Notes under the pieces: model-generated
Database searches by the model: none
Seen by the model: the letters and a program-made list of their open reading frames with translations, nothing else
What the model was told of the DNA's origin: nothing
Part shown: in pieces, positions 1-6,485 of the stretch
Numbering within the stretch: position 1 is the first letter of the stretch
Layout: every line of letters starts with the position of its first letter
Assembly: GCA_964530225.1 (NCBI GenBank)
Contig: CAZHBA010000008.1
Location: 1-23,257 of the forward strand
From: CAZHBA01 sp964530225
Lineage (GTDB): Bacteria; Pseudomonadota; Alphaproteobacteria; UBA6615
DNA length: 23,257 nucleotides
Reading direction: 5' to 3'
Translations under genes and position numbers: made by a program

Positions 1-374
1 TGTTCGATAATCGCGAACCGTCAAACCCGGTCAGCATAGCAACGTTCCCCACGCCGGCCGAGGCCGACTACCCGAACAAAGGTGCCCATTTTGGGCCGCA
101 CAACATTCACGAAAACCGACCGGACGGGCTGGTCAGTTCCGAAACCATCTTTGCGACCTATCAAAATGCCGGCATTCGTGTTTTCGACATCAGCGACGCC
201 CATCGTCCCGAGGAAGTTGCTGCCTTCGTTCCGCCGGCGCCGAGCCGGCTGATTGACCACCGTCCCAACAGGCCTAAAGTTATCCAGTCCTGCGACATTT
301 GGGTCTCCGCTGATGGATTGGTCTACAGCAACGACTACAATAGCGGTCTATTTATTCTGGAGTATCAAGGATGA
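1..374 (+). CDS. C-terminal part of an LVIVD/beta-propeller-like protein (5' end outside window)
   Basis: The frame that starts at base 3 is open from the window edge to a TGA at 372-374 (123 residues visible), so the gene begins upstream of the window. The visible part has a repeat-like segment, GIRVFDISDAHRPEEVA, of the LVIVD type (x-V-x-D-I-S-D-x-x-x-P), which is found in secreted or periplasmic beta-propeller proteins. A final Trp/Asp/Tyr-rich stretch with the shape of a last propeller strand (VYSNDYNSGLFILEY) closes the protein. No catalytic residue can be assigned. Codon use looks normal for the window. The family assignment rests only on the repeat motif; the substrate or partner is unknown. 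Confidence 0.6.
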   Translation, partial: FDNREPSNPVSIATFPTPAEADYPNKGAHFGPHNIHENRPDGLVSSETIFATYQNAGIRVFDISDAHRPEEVAAFVPPAPSRLIDHRPNRPKVIQSCDIWVSADGLVYSNDYNSGLFILEYQG

Positions 375-444
375 ATAGTGCGACAGCCTTATGGCTCCGC
401 GAGACAGCGGACGCTGCTAGCGCGCCGTGCTAACCAGCCAGCCT

Positions 445-600
445 TTAGGATTGCGGACTTACCCCGGCAATGGCAATGAACTCGCCGGGAATTTCGTAGC
501 TCTTGCCCTCTGGTAAGCGCCAGTCGGCCTCGTAATCGGTAACGGCCTTGTCCCAACCGTAGCGTTGGACGCGCCGTTGCAGCTTAGCATCTATTATAGG
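445..600 (-). pseudogene. Possible remnant of a SAM-dependent methyltransferase N-terminus
   Basis: Read on the minus strand from base 582 to the TAA at 445-447, the sequence encodes LQRRVQRYGWDKAVTDYEAD and then about 25 more residues. The first 20 residues look like the N-terminus of class I methyltransferases that begin with an L-Q-x-R-V-Q-x-Y-G-W-D pattern. No ATG precedes this in frame, because ATA codons and a TGA lie just upstream. The glycine-rich SAM motif never follows: the frame runs into unrelated sequence and stops after 45 codons. I read this as a decayed 5' fragment. It lies directly downstream of the OsmC pseudogene, so the whole stretch 375-1118 seems to be decaying. The identity is from pattern memory only. 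Confidence 0.35.
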
Positions 601-640
601 TCACCTCGTTGCCATTGAGACGCAGAGGGTGCTTCATCGA

Positions 641-1118
641 TTAACCGCGGCCGGAAACATCTACATAGGGATCATGGCGTTCAGCGGCGGCAAGCAGTTC
701 GGCGATGGTTTGTTGTGGAGTTGGGCTGTCGATGGACACCGAATAACGGACCTCCAGATATCCCGGCGGAATGTCATTACCGGCGCCCAGTTCGCCGCGC
801 GCGCCAAAGTCACCCTGAACCTAGACTTCAATCGAATCGATGGAGGTGTTGAGGCGCGCGACCCACATGGAGATGGTTATTACAAGGCAACTTGCCTGCG
901 CACCGCGGCCGAGCACGCCGGGGGGCGCGCCGTCTCTTCGCCCCCACCTTTAGCGGCATGTCGACCTGCAGCTTCCAGGGCCTCTCTTCGATTTCACAAC
1001 GTAGACCGTCGACCATGTGCGTTTTGGTAACGCCCGTTAGGTGTTCGCGTTCTGGTTTCAAAGCCAGTATTTTGGTGTTGCGTTCGGCGAATTCATGAAT
1101 GTTCATTGTATCTGCCAT
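641..1118 (-). pseudogene. OsmC-family protein, disrupted by a frameshift and an in-frame stop
   Basis: The minus-strand reading begins at ATG 1118-1116 (MADTMNIHEFAERNTKILAL) and runs normally to about base 945. There the frame must shift by one in a run of five C (941-945, G on the coding strand). In the shifted frame the protein continues with GVLGRGAQASCL and MWVARLNTSIDSIEV, then meets a TAG at 823-821. After it come VQGDFGARGELGAG, an IPPGYLEVRYSVSID segment and a normal-looking end (VDVSGRG, stop at 643-641). This order matches OsmC/Ohr-like peroxide- or osmotic-stress proteins of about 155-160 aa. Two independent lesions make a sequencing error an unlikely sole cause. The gene is divergent from the mutase. 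Confidence 0.72.
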
Positions 1119-1201
1119 CTCGTCACCAAACGACTTTTTCCGGACCGGCATTACGCGGGCTGGTGCAGCGGAAAGATGCACGCGGGGCCGAGCGGCTCAC
1201 A

Positions 1202-1230
1202 TAGACCAAATCGGGTACAACGACTATACT
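1202..1230 (+). promoter_or_regulatory. Possible sigma-70-type promoter of the mutase gene
   Basis: TAGACC at 1202-1207 and TATACT at 1225-1230 are separated by 17 bases and end 37 bases before the mutase ATG. The -10 is good and the -35 matches four of six consensus bases. This is a sequence match only. Confidence 0.35.
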
Positions 1231-1267
1231 TTGCGGGCAGTTTCGTTCAGCTGAAAGAGCGGTGAAA

Positions 1268-3424
1268 ATGGCTGATTTTTCGAGCAAATCACTCGATGAC
1301 TGGCGGTCGCGAGCGGCGCAAGAGCTAAAAGGTGCCTCGCCCGACGACCTGGTATGGCAAACGCCGGAAGGGATTGCGGTCAAGCCCGCCTATACCGCTA
1401 TCGATTTGGAAGATATCGAATGGATCGGCGGCCTGCCTGGTTTTCCGCCCTTTGTCGGTGGGCCGCGGGCCACTATGTACGCCGGCCGGCCATGGACGGT
1501 GCGCCAATATGCCGGCTTTTCCACGGCCGAGGAATCGAATGCGTTTAATCGCGCCAACTTGACAGCCGGCCAAAAGGGTCTATCGGTAGCCTTCGACCTG
1601 GCGACCCACCGCGGTTATGACAGCGACCATCCGCGCGTCGTCGGCGATGTCGGCAAGGCCGGGGTCGCCATCGATTCGGTCGAGGATATGAAAATTCTGT
1701 TCGACGGCATTCCGCTCGACCAGATGAGTGTGTCGATGACAATGAACGGCGCGGTGCTGCCGGTCTTGGCTGGCTACATCGTTGCCGGCGAAGAACAAGG
1801 GGTTGCGCCGGAAAAGCTGTCGGGCACCATCCAGAACGACATCCTCAAAGAATTCATGGTGCGCAACACCTACATCTACCCACCCGAGCCTTCGATGCGC
1901 GCGGTCGCCGACGTTATCGCCTATACAGCCGAGCATATGCCGCGCTTTAATTCGATCTCGATTTCCGGCTACCACATGCAGGAAGCGGGCGCGACAGCGG
2001 TGCAGGAATTGGCGTTCACTTTGGCTGATGGCATCGAATATGTAAGGGCGGCAAAATCGACTGAGCTCGATGTCGACAAGTTTGCGCCACGCCTGTCGTT
2101 TTTCTTCGGCATTGGCATGAACTTTTTCATGGAGATCGCCAAGCTGCGCGCTGCACGCTATCTGTGGGCGAACTTGATGACCGATATGTTCAGCGCTAAA
2201 GACGAGCGCTCGTTGATGTTACGCACCCATTGCCAGACGTCGGGCGTATCCCTAACCGAGCAGGATCCCTACAACAATATTATCCGCACCACGATCGAAG
2301 CGCTGGCTGCGACCCTGGGTGGTACCCAGTCGCTGCACACCAATTCTTTCGATGAGGCCGTCGGTTTGCCGACCACGACCTCGGCGCGGGTGGCGCGCAA
2401 CACGCAACTGGTTTTGCAGCATGAAAGCGGTATCACCAACGTGACCGATCCGTTGGCCGGGTCCTATTACATCGAAAGTCTGACCAAGAGCCTGGCGGTC
2501 GAGGCGAAGAAGCTGATCGACGAGGTCGAGGAGCTCGGCGGCATGACCAAGGCGGTAGAATCGGGCATGCCAAAATTGCGCATCGAGGAATCGGCAGCAC
2601 GGCGTCAAGCCCGGGTCGACCGCGGTGAGGATGTGATCGTCGGCGTCAATAAATACCGCCTTGACAGCGAAGAGCCCATCGATGTCCTCGACATCGACAA
2701 TTCCAAGGTGCGCGATAGGCAAATCCGCCGCCTGCAGAAAGTGCGTAGCGAGCGCGACGATGGGCGCTGCCGAGCCGCGCTTAAGGCCATTACCCAGGTC
2801 GCGCGCAGTGGCGAGGGTAATCTACTGGAAGTTTGCGTCGAAGCGACGCGTGCTCGTGCTACGGTAGGTGAAATTTCCGACGCCATGGAGGCTGTGTTTA
2901 ACAGGCATCGGGCGACGATCCGGTCGATTTCCGGCGTTTATGGAAAAGCCTACGAGAACGACGCGATGTTTCAAAAGGTACGCAGCGACATCGAGGCTTT
3001 TGCCGCCGAGGAAGGCCGTCGGCCCAGAATGCTGGTCGCCAAAATGGGCCAGGATGGGCACGACCGCGGCGCCAAGGTGATTGCCACGGCGTTTGCCGAT
3101 ATCGGCTTCGATGTCGACATCGGTCCGTTATTTGCGACCCCAGAGGAGGCGGCGCACCAGGCGGTGGAAAATGACGTTCATGTCGTCGGGGTGTCGAGCC
3201 AGGCAGCAGGGCATAAGACGCTCGTACCGCAACTTGTCGAGGGCTTGCGGGGATTGGGCGCGGACGACATCATTGTTATTTGCGGCGGTGTTATTCCGCC
3301 GCAGGATTACGACTTTCTACGCGAGAAGGGGGTTTCGGCAATCTACGGTCCCGGTACCAACATACCGGCCGCCGCTGGTGAGATCATTGATCTCATCCGG
3401 CAGCGACGCCAACATGCGGCGTGA
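1268..3424 (+). CDS. scpA: Methylmalonyl-CoA mutase, single-chain B12-dependent
   Basis: This enzyme interconverts (R)-methylmalonyl-CoA and succinyl-CoA with adenosylcobalamin, the last step of propionyl-CoA assimilation. The 718-aa chain has both domains. The N-terminal TIM-barrel carries TMYAGRPWTVRQYAGF near residue 80, PPEPSMR for CoA contacts, and SISGYHMQEAGA with His236 in the place of the catalytic His. The C-terminal B12 domain has the base-off motif D596-x-H598-x-x-G601 (in KMGQDGHDRG). The length fits the homodimeric bacterial form. An open GTG codon lies two codons upstream, but the ATG at 1268 gives the usual MADF start. It would work with MeaB (15669-16637) and depend on B12 made with CobS/CobT, both in this window. 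Close relatives such as ethylmalonyl-CoA mutase share these motifs but are less likely. Confidence 0.93.
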   Translation: MADFSSKSLDDWRSRAAQELKGASPDDLVWQTPEGIAVKPAYTAIDLEDIEWIGGLPGFPPFVGGPRATMYAGRPWTVRQYAGFSTAEESNAFNRANLTAGQKGLSVAFDLATHRGYDSDHPRVVGDVGKAGVAIDSVEDMKILFDGIPLDQMSVSMTMNGAVLPVLAGYIVAGEEQGVAPEKLSGTIQNDILKEFMVRNTYIYPPEPSMRAVADVIAYTAEHMPRFNSISISGYHMQEAGATAVQELAFTLADGIEYVRAAKSTELDVDKFAPRLSFFFGIGMNFFMEIAKLRAARYLWANLMTDMFSAKDERSLMLRTHCQTSGVSLTEQDPYNNIIRTTIEALAATLGGTQSLHTNSFDEAVGLPTTTSARVARNTQLVLQHESGITNVTDPLAGSYYIESLTKSLAVEAKKLIDEVEELGGMTKAVESGMPKLRIEESAARRQARVDRGEDVIVGVNKYRLDSEEPIDVLDIDNSKVRDRQIRRLQKVRSERDDGRCRAALKAITQVARSGEGNLLEVCVEATRARATVGEISDAMEAVFNRHRATIRSISGVYGKAYENDAMFQKVRSDIEAFAAEEGRRPRMLVAKMGQDGHDRGAKVIATAFADIGFDVDIGPLFATPEEAAHQAVENDVHVVGVSSQAAGHKTLVPQLVEGLRGLGADDIIVICGGVIPPQDYDFLREKGVSAIYGPGTNIPAAAGEIIDLIRQRRQHAA

Positions 3425-3533
3425 GATCATGAATATCCTAAGGCCGCGCGAAGTCGCCGAGAGCGCTATTTAGAGTCTGGTTTCCGAATGCCACATCGTT
3501 CGTACCTCTCCTTATCGTGCGGCCGAACGCGGT

Positions 3534-4295
3534 CTAGAAGGCCGAGTAGCCGCGGTCGACCATGATGTTGGCGCCGGTTACCGAGTCGGAGTCACTGGAC
3601 GCGAGGAACACGGCGGTGCCGGCCATTTCGTCCGGATCCATCCAGGGTTCCCCCTCGCCGAAACGACCTTGTAAGGTGGTCATGAATTCGTCGCTTTCTT
3701 TGCGGTATTCCTCGTTAAGGTCGGTCTCGACGCAGCCCGGCGATAGCGAATTAACCTGAATATTAAGCGGACGTAATTCCAGGCATAGGGTACGCGTCAC
3801 CTGTTTGATCGCACCTTTCGAGGCGCAATACCCCGACGACCCGGGATAGCCGTCTTCGCCGAAGATCGAGCCGATATTGATGATCTTGCCGCCGCCCCGC
3901 GCCTTCATATAGGGCAACACCGCCTGGGCGCAGAAAAACGGGCCTTTCAGCGTTGTATTGAGCTGGGTGTCCCAATCTTCTTCGGTGGTTTCGTCGAGCG
4001 GCGTGAACAGATAGAGCCCGGCGTTGTTAATGAGAATGTCGACGCCGCCGAACTCGTCAGCCACCGCGGTGACCATCGTCTTGATTTCGGCCGGTTTGGT
4101 GACATCGCACTGAAACGCCTTGGCGCGCCCGCCGTTGGCGGTGATGGTATCGACCACTTCGGCGGCAAGGTCTTCGCGCGTGTGATAGACGACGGCAACG
4201 ATCGCGCCTTCCTCGCCGAAGCGCAGACAATAGCTGTGGCCCATGCCGCGCGACCCGCCGGTGATGATGGCGACTTTGTCTTGCAATCTGCCCAT
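3534..4295 (-). CDS. Short-chain dehydrogenase/reductase (SDR)
   Basis: This is a 253-aa NAD(P)-dependent oxidoreductase of the classical SDR family. The cofactor motif TGGSRGMG is at residues 12-19 and NNAG at 90-93. The catalytic residues are Ser143, Tyr156 and Lys160 (GYCASKGA), and the C-terminus has the usual VTGANIMVDRGY segment. I chose ATG 4295 because a strong GGGAGGAGG ribosome site precedes it; an upstream in-frame ATG at 4352 has none. The gene is divergent from the BadL/BadM-like pair and convergent with the mutase. R. palustris BadH, a 2-hydroxycyclohexanecarboxyl-CoA dehydrogenase of the benzoate pathway, is also an SDR of this size. A role on an alicyclic hydroxyacyl-CoA is therefore possible, but generic FabG-type or sugar-alcohol activity cannot be excluded. 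The substrate is not known. Confidence 0.85.
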   Translation of the reverse strand: MGRLQDKVAIITGGSRGMGHSYCLRFGEEGAIVAVVYHTREDLAAEVVDTITANGGRAKAFQCDVTKPAEIKTMVTAVADEFGGVDILINNAGLYLFTPLDETTEEDWDTQLNTTLKGPFFCAQAVLPYMKARGGGKIINIGSIFGEDGYPGSSGYCASKGAIKQVTRTLCLELRPLNIQVNSLSPGCVETDLNEEYRKESDEFMTTLQGRFGEGEPWMDPDEMAGTAVFLASSDSDSVTGANIMVDRGYSAF

Positions 4296-4352
4296 AGCCT
4301 CCTCCCGTAGTTTGCGTGCTTTTTCTCTAGTAGCACGTCTTGGTAGTATCAA

Positions 4353-4365
4353 TTATGTCACATAA
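4353..4365. promoter_or_regulatory. 13-bp perfect palindrome upstream of the SDR gene
   Basis: TTATGT-C-ACATAA is a perfect 6-1-6 inverted repeat located 58 bases upstream of the SDR start, in the divergent SDR / acetyltransferase intergenic region. It has the size of a small operator. It does not match an FNR box (TTGAT-N4-ATCAA). The binding factor is unknown. Confidence 0.3.
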
Positions 4366-4466
4366 GCGGGTAAAACGCCTACTGGATGCTCGAAACGACA
4401 GGCGGGACAATTGGTGACATGCCCGGATCAACCTGTGGCCGACGACTGTCCACAAAACCTCAATTA

Positions 4467-4491
4467 GTACCTAAATACCTATTTACCGTAA
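4467..4491 (+). promoter_or_regulatory. Candidate operator for the BadM-like regulator (site 1)
   Basis: This 25-bp AT-rich site lies 74 bases upstream of the acetyltransferase ATG. Its core TAAATA-CC-TATTTA (4472-4485) is a perfect 6-2-6 inverted repeat. A near copy (19 of 25 bases identical, most differences C/T) lies at 14938-14962 upstream of the benzoyl-CoA reductase operon. On the opposite strand the site reads as three 8-bp units that each begin GGTA. In R. palustris BadM represses the benzoyl-CoA reductase genes, so a site shared by the regulator's own operon and the reductase operon is what one would expect. This link is inference. Confidence 0.5.
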
Positions 4492-4564
4492 CGCGAATAA
4501 GATACATTCGGTCGGGATGGACTAGGCAGCGAATTCGGGCATCTGAGACCAACATGGAGGCATC

Positions 4565-5050
4565 ATGCCGGAGAACGGCGGAGAACGCACGGGTTTCGGG
4601 AATTTCGTCATCCGTGGGGCCAAATCGGCGGACATTCCGGCGGTAAGGAGCCTAGACACACGCACTACCGGGTTGGCCAAGTCCGATTACTGGGAGGATA
4701 TGTTCGCTCGGTACAACGAAAGGCCAAACCGTTTCTTTCTCGTAGCTGAGGGTGAAGACCGGAGCCTAGTCGGTTTCATTATTGGTGAAGTCCGAGCCTG
4801 GGAGTTTGGTTCCCCTCCGTGTGGCTGGATTTTTGCTCTCGAAGTCGACTCGGCCGTCCGTCTGCAGAAGGTCGGAAGCCGAATGTTTGAAGCAATGTGT
4901 GCGTGCCTGGCTGAAGCCGGGGTCAATACGGTGCGCACAATGCTCGCCCGCGGCGATGAATTGAACATGGCCTTCTTTCGTTCCCAAGGCATGATGGGGG
5001 GCCCGTTCATCCAGCTCGAAATGCCCGTGGACCGGCGGCGCAACGGATAG
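4565..5050 (+). CDS. badL: GNAT family N-acetyltransferase, BadL-like
   Basis: This 161-aa single-domain Gcn5-related acetyltransferase would move an acetyl group from acetyl-CoA to an amine. Residues 14-155 cover the fold: an acidic/aromatic N-terminal part (SDYWEDMFARYNERP), a central strand (RSLVGFIIGEVRA), and the acetyl-CoA loop in FALEVDSAVRLQKVGSRMFE, where the usual Q/R-x-x-G-x-G/A is slightly altered. A GGAGG site four bases before ATG 4565 fixes the start. The regulator gene follows after 13 bases on the same strand. In R. palustris badL encodes an aminobenzoate N-acetyltransferase whose product is the effector of BadM. The same pairing beside benzoyl-CoA and 4-hydroxybenzoyl-CoA reductases supports this identity, but the substrate is inferred from context. 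Confidence 0.72.
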   Translation: MPENGGERTGFGNFVIRGAKSADIPAVRSLDTRTTGLAKSDYWEDMFARYNERPNRFFLVAEGEDRSLVGFIIGEVRAWEFGSPPCGWIFALEVDSAVRLQKVGSRMFEAMCACLAEAGVNTVRTMLARGDELNMAFFRSQGMMGGPFIQLEMPVDRRRNG

Positions 5051-5063
5051 GAGAACGAAGGGC

Positions 5064-5462
5064 GTGAGACTGCAAAAAGCGACGCGTTGCGCCTTGTTCG
5101 CCGTTCTCGAACTGGCCCGGGAGCCTGAGCGCCAGATATCGGCCGTTGAAATCGCCGAAAAATATGGTATCTCCGCTAACCATCTTGCCAAGGTGTTGCG
5201 CGACCTTGTGCGCGCGGGCCTGGTCGAAGCTACCCGCGGTGCCGGAGGCGGCTACCGGTTCAGTGGCAACGCTAAACGTGTCACGCTCTACCAGGTGATC
5301 GAGATGTTCGAGGACATCACCGCCACCCGGAGCGCCCACCCTGAGGCTGGAGACGACTCCGACATTGGCCAGGCCTTGGGCCGGGTGCTGGCGGAGATCG
5401 ACGACATAGCCGTTTCTACCCTGAAATCAATCACCCTAACGACGTTGCTAAAGATCATATAG
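5064..5462 (+). CDS. badM: Rrf2-family transcriptional regulator, BadM-like
   Basis: This 132-aa winged-helix protein starts at GTG 5064 with an AGGAG site upstream, 13 bases after the acetyltransferase stop. It has the Rrf2 hallmarks: MRLQKATRCALFAVLELA at the N-terminus, the recognition helix region (IAEKYGISANHLAKVLRDL, residues 30-48), and the wing TRGAGGGYRFSGNAKRVTL. The three cysteines that hold the Fe-S cluster in IscR and NsrR are absent: the only Cys is Cys9. A small-molecule ligand therefore fits better than a cluster. BadM of R. palustris is an Rrf2 repressor of benzoyl-CoA reductase genes, and the genes here fit that role. The 3' end converges with the 4-hydroxybenzoyl-CoA reductase operon, with 39 bases between the stop codons. 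Regulator class is certain; the BadM role is inferred. Confidence 0.78.
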   Translation: MRLQKATRCALFAVLELAREPERQISAVEIAEKYGISANHLAKVLRDLVRAGLVEATRGAGGGYRFSGNAKRVTLYQVIEMFEDITATRSAHPEAGDDSDIGQALGRVLAEIDDIAVSTLKSITLTTLLKII

Positions 5463-5501
5463 CGGGATGTATTATCCAAGACCTCTCGGGCCGTATTCAT
5501 A

Positions 5502-6485
5502 CTATTGCCTGGCTTCGAACAACCGCTGCACCAGGCGCCGGGCGAGCACACCGGCGGCGCGGCGGCGATAGTAGCCGGACGTAAGCGTCGTCTTCATGGC
5601 CATGACTTGGCGGCCGACCAGGGCGTCGAAGTGCTCCAACGCCGCCTCGTCGAGGCCAGCACCGCAGAGTGTATCGGTCCCTTCAAGCAACACCGGCCAC
5701 GGATTGGTGCCCGTGATTGCGACCTGCAGATCGGTTAGCGTGTCGCCATCGTGGCCAAGCGCCACCGCCACGCCGGCCAAGGGAAAATCTATCGAGCGGC
5801 GCACCCGGATCTTGTCGTAACCAGTGCGCAGGCCCGGCGTCATACGTGCGCTCACCGAGCAAACGATTTCCTCCTCAGCGAGCGATAGGTAATCCCGACC
5901 GTCGCGGGTGTACAGACCGGTCAGCGGTACCGACCTGCGGCCGCCACGACCGGCGATCTCCACCTTACCTTCCAGAACCAACAGAGCGGGTGCGAGATCG
6001 CCGCTGAAGGTCGCGAAACACGTCTTGCTCTTGGGCGCCACATGACACTTCGTACCGCCGTATTTCAGGCAGTAATCGTTGCTGACGCGCCACCACTCGC
6101 CCTGGTTGTAAAAAACGCAACGCGTGTCCAGGCACAAGTTGCCGCCAAGGGTCCCCATGTTGCGGTGCGTCGCACCGGCTATGGACTCGGCAGCCTGGGC
6201 GAGTACTGGGTAGTGGTCCCGAATTAAGGGGTGCGCCGCCAGTGTCGCGAGCTTGACCGAAGCCCCGATCCGCAGCGATGAGCCGTCGCCCTCGATGGTT
6301 TTCATCTCATCGATTCCATTGATATCGATGAGCGCGTCGGGGTCATCGCCGATGCCGCGACGAACGTTGACGATGAGGTCGGTGCCGCCGGCGAGCAGCC
6401 GGCTGTGCGAGAATTTCAGGCGCCACTCGAGCGCCTGCTCGATGGTCGTCGCGCGTAGTAATTCTGCGGGTGGCAACACGTCCAT
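5502..6485 (-). CDS. hcrB: 4-hydroxybenzoyl-CoA reductase, FAD / extra 4Fe-4S subunit (beta)
   Basis: This is the 327-aa FAD subunit of a xanthine-oxidase-family enzyme. The FAD motifs are LLAGGTDLIVNVRRG (residues 30-44) and AGATHRNMGTLGGNLCLDTR (103-122). After them comes an insertion of about 40 residues with four cysteines at 123, 139, 147 and 156 (including NQGEWWRVSNDYC and GGTKCHVAPKSKTC). This cysteine loop is the feature of 4-hydroxybenzoyl-CoA reductase, which carries an additional [4Fe-4S] cluster and runs electrons from ferredoxin to the Mo site. Other xanthine-oxidase relatives lack it. The start ATG overlaps the stop of the Mo subunit by one base, so the genes are translationally coupled. 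It is equivalent to R. palustris hbaD. Confidence 0.9.
   Translation of the reverse strand: MDVLPPAELLRATTIEQALEWRLKFSHSRLLAGGTDLIVNVRRGIGDDPDALIDINGIDEMKTIEGDGSSLRIGASVKLATLAAHPLIRDHYPVLAQAAESIAGATHRNMGTLGGNLCLDTRCVFYNQGEWWRVSNDYCLKYGGTKCHVAPKSKTCFATFSGDLAPALLVLEGKVEIAGRGGRRSVPLTGLYTRDGRDYLSLAEEEIVCSVSARMTPGLRTGYDKIRVRRSIDFPLAGVAVALGHDGDTLTDLQVAITGTNPWPVLLEGTDTLCGAGLDEAALEHFDALVGRQVMAMKTTLTSGYYRRRAAGVLARRLVQRLFEARQ

Noticed and set aside
1041..1265. Plus-strand frame reaching into the mutase start
   Set aside because: It is antisense to the start of the OsmC pseudogene and lacks any family resemblance; its last part is mutase leader sequence.
3429..3473. Short plus-strand frame MNILRPREVAESAI after the mutase stop
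   Set aside because: Fourteen residues, no ribosome site, and no similarity that I recognise.
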